NCBI RefSeq assembly: GCF_900142025.1
Contig: NZ_FQZM01000006.1
Location: 39,915 to 103,914 of the forward strand
Direction of reading: 5' to 3'
Origin: Desulfofundulus thermosubterraneus DSM 16057
Lineage (GTDB): Bacteria; Bacillota; Desulfotomaculia; Desulfotomaculales; Desulfovirgulaceae
Length of the DNA stretch: 64,000 bases
The notes beneath the pieces were generated by a model, which was not told the DNA's origin, ran no database searches, and was given only the letters and a program-made list of their open reading frames with translations. Positions 50,055 through 58,520 of this stretch are shown piece after piece; within the stretch, counting starts at the first letter, position 1, and every line of letters begins with the position of its first letter. Both the position numbers and the translations under genes were made by a program.

Positions 50055-52070
50055 TTGGTACAGTCGTGGGTGACCTATTCCGGGATAGTGGCTGCCATTG
50101 TGGGTATCCTGTTTGCAGGTTATCTGGCCTCATGGGTACTTAGTCGTCCAGCTGGTTCCCAGCGCATGCAGGAAATTTCGGCGGCCATTCAGGAAGGGGC
50201 TATGGCCTATCTCAACCGTCAGTATAAGACCATAGCCGTGGTTGGTGTGATAGTAGCCCTGATTATCCTGTTCGGCCTTAACTACTGGACAGCTGTTGGC
50301 TTTGTCATCGGGGCCGTTTTCTCCGGTTTGTGCGGGTACATCGGCATGTATGTGACCACCCGGGGTAATACCCGTGTGGCGGAAGCGGCCAAGTCCGGCA
50401 TCGGCTATGCCCTCCAGGTGGCTTTCCGGGGCGGCGCCGTGACGGGTATGATGTGCGTGAGCCTGGCCCTTTTAGGCGTATCGGCTATGTACGTCATTTT
50501 TAAGGACCCGGTGGCGCTGGTGGGCCTGGGCTTTGGCGGCTCGCTGATCAGCGTGTTTGCCCGTCTGGGCGGCGGCATTTACACCAAGAGTGCCGACGTC
50601 GGCGCCGACCTGGTGGGTAAGGTGGAAGCCGGCATTCCCGAAGACGACCCCCGGAACCCGGCGGTTATTGCCGACAACGTGGGTGACAACGTCGGTGACT
50701 GTGCCGGTATGGCTGCCGACCTCTTCGAGACCTATGCCGTGACTGCTGTCGGTGCCATGCTCCTCGGTTTCCTGATCTTCAAAGATCAACCCCAGTACGT
50801 GGTCTATCCCATGGTTCTGGGAGCAGTCGCAATCATTGCCTCCATTATCGGTACCTTCTTTGTCCGCATGAGCGGCGGTACCAACATCATGGGCGCCCTG
50901 TACAAGGGGTTGTGGGCTTCCGCTGTTCTGGCACTGATTGGTTTTTGGTTTGTAACCAGTAGCGTTCTGGGTTCCACTGCCTTCTTCTGGCCCGCTCTCA
51001 TCGGCGTGGTCGTCACCGTAGCCATCGTGTACATTACCGACTACTATACATCCAAGAGTTTCCGCCCGGTGAAATCTATTGCTGAAGCTTCCCAGTCCGG
51101 TCACGCCACCAACATCATTACCGGTATTTCTGTGGCTATGGAGGCCGGCGTTTTGCCTGCCATTGTAATCATAGCCGGTATTCTGATTTCATACCTGATC
51201 GGCGGCGGCGGGGCGGAAGGGCTCTATGCCATCGGTATTGCTTCCATGGCCATGCTCTCCATGACCGGTATCATCGTGGCCATTGACTCCTACGGACCCA
51301 TTACCGATAATGCCGGCGGTATTGCCGAAATGGCCGAGTTGCCGGAAGAAGTGCGCAACATCACAGATCCGCTGGATGCTGTGGGCAACACTACCAAAGC
51401 GGTGACCAAGGGTTACGCTATCGGTTCTGCCGGTCTGGCGGCCATCGTGCTCTTTGCCGACTACACCCACCACCTGGCGGACTTCGTTCCCAGTGAGAAG
51501 CTCACCTTTTCCATCCACAACCCGTGGGTGCTGGCCGGCCTGTTCATCGGTGCTGCCCTGCCCTACCTGTTCTCCTCCCTGGCCATTGGTGCCGTGGGCC
51601 GGGCGGCCTACGAGGTGGTCAACGAGGTGCGGCGGCAGTTCCGGGAAATTAAGGGCATTATGGAAGGTAAGGCCAAGCCGGAATATGGCCGTTGCGTGGA
51701 TATCGTCACCCGCCGTGCCCTGAAGGAAATGATCCTGCCCGGACTGATCCCCGTTCTCTCCCCAGTGATCGTGGGCCTGCTCCTGGGACGGGACGCCCTG
51801 GGCGGCATGCTGATGGGCACCATCATCAGCGGTCTCTTCCTGGCCATCTTCCAGACCTCCGGTGGCGGTGCCTGGGACAACGCCAAGAAGTACATTGAAG
51901 AAGGCATGTACGGCGGCAAGGGTACTCCCACCCACGCTGCGGCGGTAACCGGCGACACCGTCGGAGACCCGCTGAAGGATACGGCGGGACCGGCCATCAA
52001 CCCCATGATCAAGATCGTGAATATCGTGGCCCTGCTGATCATCCCGTTGATTGCTAATATCGCCCGCTAG
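50055..52070 (+). CDS. hppA: K+-independent proton-translocating membrane pyrophosphatase
   Basis: HppA hydrolyses pyrophosphate and pumps H+ (in some subfamilies Na+) across the membrane. The 671 residues form many membrane segments with the catalytic motif [20 protein letters not shown] followed by [20 protein letters not shown], and [14 protein letters not shown] near the end. The stretch [17 protein letters not shown] has Lys where K+-dependent enzymes have Ala, so the K+-independent H+-pumping class is indicated. The start is TTG 50055, with a G-rich ribosome site upstream. A terminator follows. Confidence 0.95.
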   Translation: MVQSWVTYSGIVAAIVGILFAGYLASWVLSRPAGSQRMQEISAAIQEGAMAYLNRQYKTIAVVGVIVALIILFGLNYWTAVGFVIGAVFSGLCGYIGMYVTTRGNTRVAEAAKSGIGYALQVAFRGGAVTGMMCVSLALLGVSAMYVIFKDPVALVGLGFGGSLISVFARLGGGIYTKSADVGADLVGKVEAGIPEDDPRNPAVIADNVGDNVGDCAGMAADLFETYAVTAVGAMLLGFLIFKDQPQYVVYPMVLGAVAIIASIIGTFFVRMSGGTNIMGALYKGLWASAVLALIGFWFVTSSVLGSTAFFWPALIGVVVTVAIVYITDYYTSKSFRPVKSIAEASQSGHATNIITGISVAMEAGVLPAIVIIAGILISYLIGGGGAEGLYAIGIASMAMLSMTGIIVAIDSYGPITDNAGGIAEMAELPEEVRNITDPLDAVGNTTKAVTKGYAIGSAGLAAIVLFADYTHHLADFVPSEKLTFSIHNPWVLAGLFIGAALPYLFSSLAIGAVGRAAYEVVNEVRRQFREIKGIMEGKAKPEYGRCVDIVTRRALKEMILPGLIPVLSPVIVGLLLGRDALGGMLMGTIISGLFLAIFQTSGGGAWDNAKKYIEEGMYGGKGTPTHAAAVTGDTVGDPLKDTAGPAINPMIKIVNIVALLIIPLIANIAR

Positions 52071-52093
52071 GATCAAAACTGGCATTAAAAATG

Positions 52094-52122
52094 CCCCTGC
52101 CGTATGCGGCAGGGGTACTTTT
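52094..52122 (+). terminator. Terminator after hppA
   Basis: CCCCTGCCG at 52094-52102 pairs perfectly with CGGCAGGGG at 52107-52115 around a four-base loop, followed by TACTTTTAT. Confidence 0.85.
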
Positions 52123-52194
52123 ATATGCGCGACCTGAGTTAACCCACTTTCCAGCTACCCTTACCCCCGGCTTCCGTTTGCGGTGATTATCGCC

Positions 52195-52479
52195 TCAACC
52201 GAGCAACCCCTGAATGGAAAGGCGGCGCCACACGCCTTTGCCAGTGATGTCGATACTAACCCCATCCGGCGCCACCCTGGCATTTTTGGGGAGAAATACC
52301 TTGAGGCCGTTGGTCTCGGTTTGGTGGAACCTTTCTACATCGGCAGGTGTGCCTGCGTACACGGCAGGCTCATAGGTCGCACCTCCTCACCCGCCGCAGA
52401 GTTCCATGACCAGGGTGATGGTATCGGTTTGTTGTAGTATATAGTCCCTGGCCTCGTCGGATACATGTACCTGAACCAC
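52195..52479 (-). CDS. CC/Se-motif family selenoprotein with in-frame UGA (Sec31)
   Basis: From GTG 52479 (AGGAGGG eight bases upstream) the frame reads to a TGA at 52389-52387. It then stays open for 63 more codons in the same frame to a TGA at 52197-52195. Read-through with selenocysteine at codon 31 gives 94 residues: VSDEARDYILQQ, then CGGUGGATYEPAV, then GLKVFLPKNARV and a final WRRLSIQGLLG. The pattern matches what I know as the CC/Se motif (seleno)protein family, small proteins with CCGG or Sec in this position followed by EPxV. A hairpin lies 18-36 bases after the UGA. It is 28 bases after a CsoR-like gene in the same direction. Conventional calling would stop at the UGA and give a false 30-residue protein. 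Confidence 0.85.
52351..52369 (-). promoter_or_regulatory. SECIS-like hairpin after the in-frame UGA
   Basis: In the mRNA, GCCUGC (+18 to +23 after UGA) pairs perfectly with GCAGGC (+31 to +36) around the loop CGUGUAC, with G at loop position 2. A lower AGGUG/CACCU pairing can extend it. Distance and a G among the first loop bases fit what is known of bacterial SECIS elements bound by SelB. Confidence 0.65.
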
Positions 52480-52507
52480 AAAAACCACCCTCCTTTCGAG
52501 CGTTTTG

Positions 52508-52792
52508 TTAAGTGAACTTGCGAAAGACCTGCATAAATTCAGCCATAATGTCTTTAAGCTCCTTGCCTCCCGCCAGTCCCTCCATGACCTCATCAGCCAG
52601 GTGGCAGGCCAGGGTGGTCATGGCCACCTGGCTGATGGCTGCCTTAATGGCCGCCAGCTGGATGACCACCTCGCCGCAACTGCGCTGTTCCTGGATCATC
52701 CTGGACACTCCCCTTACCTGTCCCTCGATGCGCTTTAACCGGGCCAGCAATTCTTCCTGAACTTCCTGGCGGTAAACCGGGTCTCTGTTCAT
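52508..52792 (-). CDS. CsoR/RcnR-family (DUF156) regulator with atypical ligand set
   Basis: This 94-residue all-helical repressor has LLARLKRIEGQVRGVSRMI and QLAAIKAAISQVAM, the CsoR-family core. CsoR copper sensors use Cys-His-Cys with His+4=Cys. Here Cys39 and His64 are present (spacing 25 as in CsoR), but the third position is Glu68 (ADE), and an extra Cys63 sits next to the His. The sensor could therefore respond to something other than Cu(I), such as persulfide, aldehyde or another metal. ATG 52792 has AAAGGAG upstream. The selenoprotein gene follows in the same operon. Confidence 0.88.
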   Translation of the reverse strand: MNRDPVYRQEVQEELLARLKRIEGQVRGVSRMIQEQRSCGEVVIQLAAIKAAISQVAMTTLACHLADEVMEGLAGGKELKDIMAEFMQVFRKFT

Positions 52793-52836
52793 GAAGTCCG
52801 CTCCTTTCCCGGAATGTCAAATCATAATTCATAGCC

Positions 52837-52851
52837 CCATACCCGGTATGG
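52837..52851 (-). promoter_or_regulatory. Operator-like perfect palindrome upstream of the CsoR-like gene
   Basis: CCATACC (52837-52843), one C, GGTATGG (52845-52851) is a perfect inverted repeat of the TACC...GGTA type used by CsoR-family proteins. It lies 45-59 bases before the regulator gene, upstream of a possible -10 TATGAT at 52826-52821, so binding there would autoregulate the operon. Confidence 0.6.
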
Positions 52852-52912
52852 TATATAAAAGTTTACTATTAATTCTGCAGTTTGTCAAGGGCAAACCCTC
52901 AACAAAAGTGTG

Positions 52913-52941
52913 TTGACAATCGGAAAGGACACGAGTAATAT
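52913..52941 (+). promoter_or_regulatory. Promoter for the polyferredoxin gene
   Basis: TTGACA at 52913-52918 is perfect; TAATAT at 52936-52941 lies 17 bases on. Just downstream, ATACCCCTACAGGTACCC (52954-52971) is a second CsoR-type operator-like sequence with ATACC and GGTAC half-sites, so the same regulator may control this divergent gene. Confidence 0.6.
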
Positions 52942-53038
52942 TATATATGCGAGATACCCCTACAGGTACCCGTAGATGGCCTAATAGTTTTTTCAGTAAG
53001 CGGCAACCTTCAGATAGTCCAGAAAAGGAGGAATCACC

Positions 53039-53722
53039 ATGCTCAAGGAAAAACGGAAACAGCGCAAAATAAGGCAAAGCTTAACCTGGGCGGGCCTGCC
53101 CCTGGTGGCCGTCTTGGGTTGGTTATACCCCTGGCTGGGCTTTTTGCTGCTCGGGTGCATGGTTGGGGCCGTGGGTGTGGCTATCTTCCGGGGGAGGGCC
53201 TGGTGCGACTGGATGTGCCCCCGGGGAGCCTTTTTCGATCTCTTTGTGCGGCCCCTGTCCCAGAAGAAAACCATCCCTGCCTTTTTCCGCAGTCGAGCGG
53301 TGCGGGTATTCATGCTGGGCTTAATTTTCACCATGATCGGCATCCAGTGGTACCTGGCCTGGGGAGATGGCGCGGCCATGGGACTGGCGCTGGTGCGTAT
53401 ACTTACTGTTACCACCGTGGTCGGAATTATCCTGGGGTTACTTATTCACCCCCGGATCTGGTGTCACATCTGCCCCATGGGCACCTTGAGCCACTGGCTC
53501 TCCCGGGGCAAGGAACCCCTCTCCATCGGCAAGACCTGTACCGTATGCCGGGCCTGCGCCCGGGCCTGCCCCATGCAATTGAAACCCTATGAGTACCGGC
53601 TGGACGGAACAATGGGGGATAACGACTGTATCAAATGCGGCACCTGTGTGGCCGCCTGCCCACGCCGTGCCCTGTCCTTCCGCTCCGGTCACGGGGAGAA
53701 GGAAGCCGGCCTGGTGGCCTGA
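53039..53722 (+). CDS. Membrane polyferredoxin, NapH-like 4Fe-4S protein
   Basis: This 227-residue protein has four hydrophobic segments in the first 140 residues and the NapH/RdxA-type motifs CDWMCPRG and CHICPMG at the membrane edge. Two [4Fe-4S] motifs follow (CTVCRACARACPM and CIKCGTCVAACPRRAL). Such proteins pass electrons from the quinone pool to a partner. AAAAGGAGG precedes the ATG. It is divergent from the CsoR-like and selenoprotein operon with operator-like sequences between, so it is probably expressed under the same signal and may supply electrons to that redox system. The partner enzyme is not encoded here. Confidence 0.9.
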   Translation: MLKEKRKQRKIRQSLTWAGLPLVAVLGWLYPWLGFLLLGCMVGAVGVAIFRGRAWCDWMCPRGAFFDLFVRPLSQKKTIPAFFRSRAVRVFMLGLIFTMIGIQWYLAWGDGAAMGLALVRILTVTTVVGIILGLLIHPRIWCHICPMGTLSHWLSRGKEPLSIGKTCTVCRACARACPMQLKPYEYRLDGTMGDNDCIKCGTCVAACPRRALSFRSGHGEKEAGLVA

Positions 53723-53754
53723 ACCCATCCGGTTCTGCTGAAGGTCGGTGTTAA

Positions 53755-53780
53755 AAATGGCCGGCGACAGCCGGCCATTT
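53755..53780. terminator. Bidirectional terminator between convergent genes
   Basis: AAATGGCCGGC (53755-53765) pairs perfectly with GCCGGCCATTT (53770-53780) around GACA. A-rich and T-rich sides let it work for the polyferredoxin gene and the radical SAM gene facing it. Confidence 0.85.
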
Positions 53781-53800
53781 GCCTTGAAAATGGAGTTGCT

Positions 53801-55183
53801 TCAGAACCCCTGTACCTTTTTGAACAGTTGGCGCTCCGCCCAGAGCTGGTCGGCCACCCGGCCCCACTCCCGGGAACGTTCATCCAGGTGGGCGGCAATA
53901 ATTCCTTCCAGGACGCTATCTGCCCCTTCGTGAGTGGGATGGGCTCCCGATTCCTTTACAATGTCCCTTAAGGCCTGTGGCACGTCGATGATCGGGCAGG
54001 GCCGCAGCAGGTTGTCGTGGAAGGGTTGGCGCTTCTGGTAGGCGGCGAACAGGGGCGAGTGCAGCACCTCGAGCAAGCTCTTTTCATTGATGTTGTCCAC
54101 GGCAAAGTGGACGAAGGCGCAGGGTTCCACTTCCCCGGCGGCATTGATGTGGAAGTAGCGCCGCCCGCCGGCAATACACCCTTCCACCAGTTCGCCGTCG
54201 TTCCAGAAGTCGGCAATCTGGATGGGTTTATGGGTGCGGATGTAGGGGATGCGTTCAGCCAGGTAGGCCCTCTGCTCCGGGGTGATCATCAGGTTCACGT
54301 TGGGGTTGCGGCCGATGGGAATGTAATGGAATGTCCAGCCATAAATAACCCCTTTATCAATAAGGAAATCGATAAACTCGTCGCTGGTTACTTCCATGAC
54401 GTTTTCCCTGGTGATGGTGATGGAAACGCCAAAGGCCGCACCTCGTTCCCGCAGCAGATCCATGGCCCGTATTACCTTGTCAAAGGTTCCCGGACCCCGC
54501 CGGGCGTCGGTGCGTTCCCGCCACCCTTCCAGGCTGATTGCCGGGGAGAAGTTTCCTACCTCGATAATTCTATCGGCCATTTTTTCATTGATCAGCGTAC
54601 CGTTGGTGTAGGCCATGAAGGCCATATCGTGATGTTTGGCCATCAGGTCGAACAGGTGCGGATAGACCAGGGGCTCCCCGCCGGAAAAGACGATCCAGTA
54701 GATGCCCAGCTCTTTGGCCTCGCTGAAAAGGCGGTCCAGCCTCTCCGGGCTCAAGGAGTTCTTGGGGGAATATTTGCCCGCCCAGCAGCCCTCACAGGCA
54801 AGGTTGCAGGCGGTGGTGGGATCGACCAGGATGAAGTTGGGAACATTCACCCCCAGTTTTGCGGACATGCTCCTCTGGCGGGGAATACCGAAAATCATGG
54901 CGTTCATGAACCAGTTATACGCCAGGCGGTTACGCACGTTGGGATGGAGATTTCTGGCCAGCCTGTTGACGTACTCCCGGATGGCTGCGTTTTCCCGGTA
55001 GGCGGCGGCTACCGTTTCAACCTGACGTTTGTGCCGTTCTTGAATGGCCAGTAACTTCACCAGATTTAAGAGTCGTGGAAAATTGGTTTCCGGTTTTTTG
55101 CTCACGTAGGCCAGAACGTTTTGAGAAAGGTGCGCGGCAAGGAAATTTTTAGCCCGTCCCAGTTTGGAAGTTCCGGAATGCAT
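53801..55183 (-). CDS. Radical SAM protein with SPASM-like C-terminus
   Basis: This 460-residue protein has an N-terminal helical region of about 115 residues, then a radical SAM domain with CNLACEGC (Cys126, Cys130, Cys133) and FSGGEPLVYPHLF. The C-terminal part has CIAGGRRYFHINAAGEVEPC and CPIIDVPQAL, like SPASM/twitch domains that carry extra Fe-S clusters. It is likely a radical enzyme or peptide maturase; no peptide substrate is obvious. The start is ATG 55183 with AGGAGG nine bases upstream; TTG 55192 is inferior. It lies between the polyferredoxin and a regulator, which may control it. Confidence 0.88.
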   Translation of the reverse strand: MHSGTSKLGRAKNFLAAHLSQNVLAYVSKKPETNFPRLLNLVKLLAIQERHKRQVETVAAAYRENAAIREYVNRLARNLHPNVRNRLAYNWFMNAMIFGIPRQRSMSAKLGVNVPNFILVDPTTACNLACEGCWAGKYSPKNSLSPERLDRLFSEAKELGIYWIVFSGGEPLVYPHLFDLMAKHHDMAFMAYTNGTLINEKMADRIIEVGNFSPAISLEGWRERTDARRGPGTFDKVIRAMDLLRERGAAFGVSITITRENVMEVTSDEFIDFLIDKGVIYGWTFHYIPIGRNPNVNLMITPEQRAYLAERIPYIRTHKPIQIADFWNDGELVEGCIAGGRRYFHINAAGEVEPCAFVHFAVDNINEKSLLEVLHSPLFAAYQKRQPFHDNLLRPCPIIDVPQALRDIVKESGAHPTHEGADSVLEGIIAAHLDERSREWGRVADQLWAERQLFKKVQGF

Positions 55184-55411
55184 AAACAGCAACCTCCTGT
55201 AAGTTTTTTAAATGACCGTTTGCAATGCATTTACTGGTTGAGGGAGAATACCGCAAAATTGCCCGGCGGTGGTCGTCTTTTGTCGCGAAAGACAGCAGCC
55301 AAAGGGAATATCTTGAGGTCCATATCAATACGCATAGGATTTCCCCCTTTCGTCAAAAAATTCCCCAATAAACCTAATAGACACAAAAGACCCAAAAATA
55401 TTTTAAAAAAT
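55184..55411. other. Region between the regulator and the radical SAM gene
   Basis: About 230 bases with no gene. A plus-strand open frame there has no ribosome site and is unlike known families. GTCTTT...AAAGAC near 55278 is a small inverted repeat. The radical SAM gene probably starts from here, but I see no clean promoter. Confidence 0.4.
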
Positions 55412-56122
55412 TTACCGTGAGCGTTGCAGGGCTTCCGTTAAAAAGCTGGCCAGGAGCCTGCGCTCCTGATTATCGCATTTGGAAATATGATCTTCAAAGC
55501 GACGGATACAGGCAAGGATTTTGTTGTTAACAGCATCTTTCATGTTCTTGAGCATGGTTCCTATTACCGAACCTGCAAACAGACTCAAGACCAGCTCGGG
55601 TTTTGGGGCCAGTTCGAGGATGTGCTTCAGTGCCGCTATGCCCCGGGAGTTCATTTCGTGTATATGGGTGACTAAAAGGGCAATAGTGTAGGCACTGAAA
55701 ACTACCGGCAACTCTATCCGGGACATTTCCTCCAGAAGCTCTTCCCTGATCTTCTGGGGGTTTAAATTTTTCAGGTTGTCAAAAATCGACAACAGCCTTT
55801 CCCGGGCTAAAGACCAGTCTTCAATCTTTTTAGCTTTTAGATCCTTCGCGATATTTTCGTTACTGGGGGACAAAACCTGCAGTGCCTTTTCCGTGGGCCG
55901 GAAAACCACCATGGAACGGCCGGGAGCTTTTTCGCCGCGGCTGAGGGTATACTCCCTGCGCAGAAAGTCTCCTTTTTCCAGCTCCTTGAGGATGTCGTAG
56001 GCCGTCCACTTGCTTACGCCCAGTGCCTGGGCAACGGTGGCATAGTGGACGGGAAGACCGGTATGGTGGAAGAGGTTGATAATTTTATAGAGGAATTCTT
56101 TACGCCGTTGGGTAAGATTCAT
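55412..56122 (-). CDS. Winged-helix transcriptional regulator, family unclear
   Basis: This 236-residue protein begins with a winged helix-turn-helix (RRKEFLYKIINLFHHTG, YATVAQALGVSKWTAYDILKELEKG). The remaining 160 residues are helical and resemble no sensor domain I recognise, with a hydrophobic stretch around VVFSAYTIALLVTHIHEM. It probably regulates the adjacent radical SAM gene or other genes. A strong promoter (TTGACA/TATAAT) lies about 140 bases before the ATG. Confidence 0.7.
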   Translation of the reverse strand: MNLTQRRKEFLYKIINLFHHTGLPVHYATVAQALGVSKWTAYDILKELEKGDFLRREYTLSRGEKAPGRSMVVFRPTEKALQVLSPSNENIAKDLKAKKIEDWSLARERLLSIFDNLKNLNPQKIREELLEEMSRIELPVVFSAYTIALLVTHIHEMNSRGIAALKHILELAPKPELVLSLFAGSVIGTMLKNMKDAVNNKILACIRRFEDHISKCDNQERRLLASFLTEALQRSR

Positions 56123-56256
56123 GGGTTATCACTCCCGGCAAGAAATAAATCAGCCCTGCTCCCCAAAACTAAACTCTTATACTTTATTTTCGTCCGTGTC
56201 GTCCCGGACTTCGATACCTGGCCAGGCGCCACCCAAAAAACCAAAATTTAATTATT

Positions 56257-56284
56257 ATTATACTTTCCCTTTCTGGGCTGTCAA
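56257..56284 (-). promoter_or_regulatory. Promoter for the winged-helix regulator
   Basis: On the minus strand TTGACA (56284-56279) and TATAAT (56262-56257) are perfect boxes with 16 bases between, reading toward the regulator gene. Confidence 0.75.
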
Positions 56285-56439
56285 GGTTACCTCGAAACGT
56301 CACCCCATTCTTATTCAGCTCCGGCCCGGTGCTACTTGCGATATGAGAAATTTTTGGTAAAATATCTGTATACCGTGTTCAAAAAGGGACTTTTCTCCAT
56401 AGGTGTGGCGAATATCCAAAAGTAAGGTGAATGAAGATT

Positions 56440-56856
56440 ATGTACGGTCTCAGCCGGAGTGACGGCATGTGTTTTGCCTGCAGCCCCAAAAATCCCATCG
56501 GCCTGCACCTGGAGTTTTCCCTGGAAGGGGATATTTGCCGGGCTACCTTTACAGCCGGGGAAGAACACCAGGGGTGGGATGGTTTGCTGCACGGCGGTTT
56601 GATTGCTACGCTGCTGGACGAGGCCATGGCCCAGTGGCTCTGGCACCGCGGTATTGCGGCCATGACGGCGGAAATGCTCACCCGTTTCAGCCACCCGGTG
56701 CCCGTAGGCGTGCCGGTAACCGTAGAGGCATGGAAGGTGGGCGGTAAAGGACGGCTGTGGGAGCTTTCCGCACACCTGATCCTTCCCGGCGGCAGGGTGG
56801 CGGCCCGGGCTACGGCCAAGTTTTTAACTATGAAAGAAGGGAGTTTTCCGGCGTGA
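56440..56856 (+). CDS. PaaI-type hotdog thioesterase
   Basis: This 138-residue protein is a single hotdog domain with the PaaI-family motif HGGLIATLLDEAM and an N-terminal CFACSPKNPIGLHL. It probably hydrolyses an acyl-CoA thioester; the acyl group is unknown. ATG 56440 has AAGGTGA nine bases upstream; ATG 56431 abuts that site. Its stop overlaps the start of the next gene. An extended -10 (TGGTAAAAT) lies at 56355-56363. Confidence 0.87.
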   Translation: MYGLSRSDGMCFACSPKNPIGLHLEFSLEGDICRATFTAGEEHQGWDGLLHGGLIATLLDEAMAQWLWHRGIAAMTAEMLTRFSHPVPVGVPVTVEAWKVGGKGRLWELSAHLILPGGRVAARATAKFLTMKEGSFPA

Positions 56857-57404
56857 CACGAGACGAAGCCTATAGTCTTCTCACTAGGCATTTAAAAACA
56901 CGTAACCTGGTAAAGCATTCCCTGGCCGTGGAAGCGGTCATGCGAGGCCTGGCCAGGCATTTCGGCCAGGACGAGGGTATCTGGGGCCTGGCCGGGCTGC
57001 TCCACGACATCGACTACGACTGGACGAAGGACGAGCCTGCCCGGCACAGTATGGAAGGGGCGGACCTGCTGGCTCGCGAGGGTTTGCCGGAGGAAATAGT
57101 CTACGCCGTCCGGGCACATAATGACGCCCACGGCCTGCCCCGGCGGAGCCTGCTGGACAAAGCCCTTTACGCCAGCGACCCCCTCACCGGGCTGATTGTG
57201 GCCGGAGCTCTAATTAAGCCGGAAAAGAAGCTCTCGGCCATAGACGTTCCCTTCCTCCTCAACCGCTTCCACGAAAAATCCTTTGCCCGGGGGGCCAACC
57301 GGGAACAGATTAAAAGCTGCTCCGAAATGGGTCTTTCCCTGGAGGAGTTCATGGAAATCGGCCTTGAGTCCATGCAGGGTATTGCCGGGGAGATGGGGCT
57401 GTAA
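56853..57404 (+). CDS. HD-domain phosphohydrolase-like protein
   Basis: This 183-residue HD-superfamily protein has the metal-binding histidine and HD pair (HSLAVEAVMRGLARHFG, AGLLHDIDYDW), and further residues RAHNDAHGLP and ASDPLTGLI. Similar proteins are generally annotated as HDIG-domain hydrolases acting on nucleotides or phosphates. GTG 56853 overlaps the thioesterase stop, with GGGAG nine bases upstream, so the two genes are probably translationally coupled. Confidence 0.87.
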   Translation: MTRDEAYSLLTRHLKTRNLVKHSLAVEAVMRGLARHFGQDEGIWGLAGLLHDIDYDWTKDEPARHSMEGADLLAREGLPEEIVYAVRAHNDAHGLPRRSLLDKALYASDPLTGLIVAGALIKPEKKLSAIDVPFLLNRFHEKSFARGANREQIKSCSEMGLSLEEFMEIGLESMQGIAGEMGL

Positions 57405-57638
57405 GCATTTTGAAAGGTTCCTGAACTGGCTTCTTAAAGAAGTTGCCCCTTGGAACTTACCAGCGATGGCACGGTATATTAACGCAGTGGCTAAAGCTGA
57501 TGAACTTTCTTCATTGTTGGGTCGGAAGGGATGGGTTCCCGGGAATATTTCCGCGTCTTTGGCAGGCTCATCCGCTTTTGCGTTAGAGGACCGCAACCGT
57601 CGGCCTCCCCGGGACCCGGTCAGCGCGCTGACGAAGGT
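57405..57638. other. Region with no recognised gene after the HD-domain gene
   Basis: A plus-strand frame from inside the HD gene runs to 57642, ending in SALTKV, but it has no ribosome site and no similarity I recognise. It could be eroded coding sequence. Confidence 0.35.
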
Positions 57639-58013
57639 ATGATTCAGGCAGGTGACCGGTTTCGCCCGGCTCAATGAGATGCTTTCCAGGGTGGCTGTTA
57701 TATTGCAGGGCTTACCCCGCACCACCTATATCTGAACCTGACCAGTGGTACGACCTGCCTGCAATATATGATTTCCCGCATTCCCGGAGTCCTCACCTGT
57801 ACCTGTACGGGTGTAACCACCGTGGCCATGATCGACCGGCGGCCGGCGGAAGAACAGAGGGAAAATCCGTTTGTGGTGGGGGAAATGGTTCTGGTGGAGT
57901 ATAAAATGCGTGTTGCCGGCGGCGCCAAAACCGGGCGTACTTTAAAACTTAAAAGGCTGGGAGAGGCTATAAGTGCCGGTTATACCCTTGCAAGTGGTGC
58001 AATCCTTGAGTAA
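57639..58013 (+). pseudogene. Unrecognised frame interrupted by an in-frame TGA, possibly a broken gene
   Basis: From ATG 57639 the frame reads MIQAGDRFRPAQ, meets TGA at 57675-57677 (codon 13), then stays open for 111 more codons to the TAA at 58013. The longer part contains CYIAGLTPHHLYLNL, a cysteine-rich segment and FVVGEMVLVEYKMRV. I recognise no family. A shorter reading from ATG 57768 gives 81 residues. The TGA could be a nonsense mutation (CGA to TGA); no hairpin like the one at 52351 follows, so selenocysteine is unlikely. Confidence 0.3.
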
Positions 58014-58053
58014 AATATGAGAAATCAACTTTGAAAGGGGCGGCATAAAAGCA

Positions 58054-58503
58054 GTGCAGGTGAAGATAAATCTGAACCGGGAAGAATACGAATTGCTCAT
58101 TGAGATTTTTTATATCGCGGACTGGGTCCTGAATGCATACAAAACAACAGAGGATGACGAAATTGACCGGTATCGGGATCTGGAGCAGAAAATACTTTCC
58201 CGTGCAAAAGAATTTGGCTTGCAAAATATTGTCGAATGGGACCCTTCCATGCGTGTGTACCAGTACACCAGGGAGTTTGAGGAAAATAACCCCGCGATGG
58301 AATTTATCGAGGACTTCGAAGAAGATACTTTCTGGGATGAGCTGGTTGAACGCCTCAGTATGCGGGATTTAGTTGAAGAATACGGGGAAGAGTCTGTAAT
58401 GGAAATGGACGTTTTTACCAGGCTGGAGAAGCTGGACAAGTACAGGGTAAAATACCTGGAGGAATTCGAGAAGAACGGCCTTCAAAACGTCCAGGTTTTT
58501 TGA
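58054..58503 (+). CDS. Acidic hypothetical protein
   Basis: This 149-residue protein is strongly acidic and mostly helical: YELLIEIFYIADWVLNA, then IDRYRDLEQKILSRAKEF, then a stretch rich in E and D. I recognise no domain. GTG 58054 has GAAAGGGGCGG about 13 bases upstream. Codon use looks like real coding sequence, and the frame is free of stops. It lies just before a broken nucleotidyltransferase gene. Confidence 0.6.
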   Translation: MQVKINLNREEYELLIEIFYIADWVLNAYKTTEDDEIDRYRDLEQKILSRAKEFGLQNIVEWDPSMRVYQYTREFEENNPAMEFIEDFEEDTFWDELVERLSMRDLVEEYGEESVMEMDVFTRLEKLDKYRVKYLEEFEKNGLQNVQVF

Positions 58504-58520
58504 GCGGTTTAGGGTGTTCA

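Noticed and set aside
52183..52437. 84-codon plus-strand frame opposite the selenoprotein gene
   Set aside because: No ribosome site and no recognisable domain; the minus-strand reading has a ribosome site, family motif and hairpin.
57675..57677. In-frame TGA as a second selenocysteine codon
   Set aside because: No suitable hairpin follows within 40 bases, no family resemblance and no clear ribosome site; a nonsense mutation is simpler.
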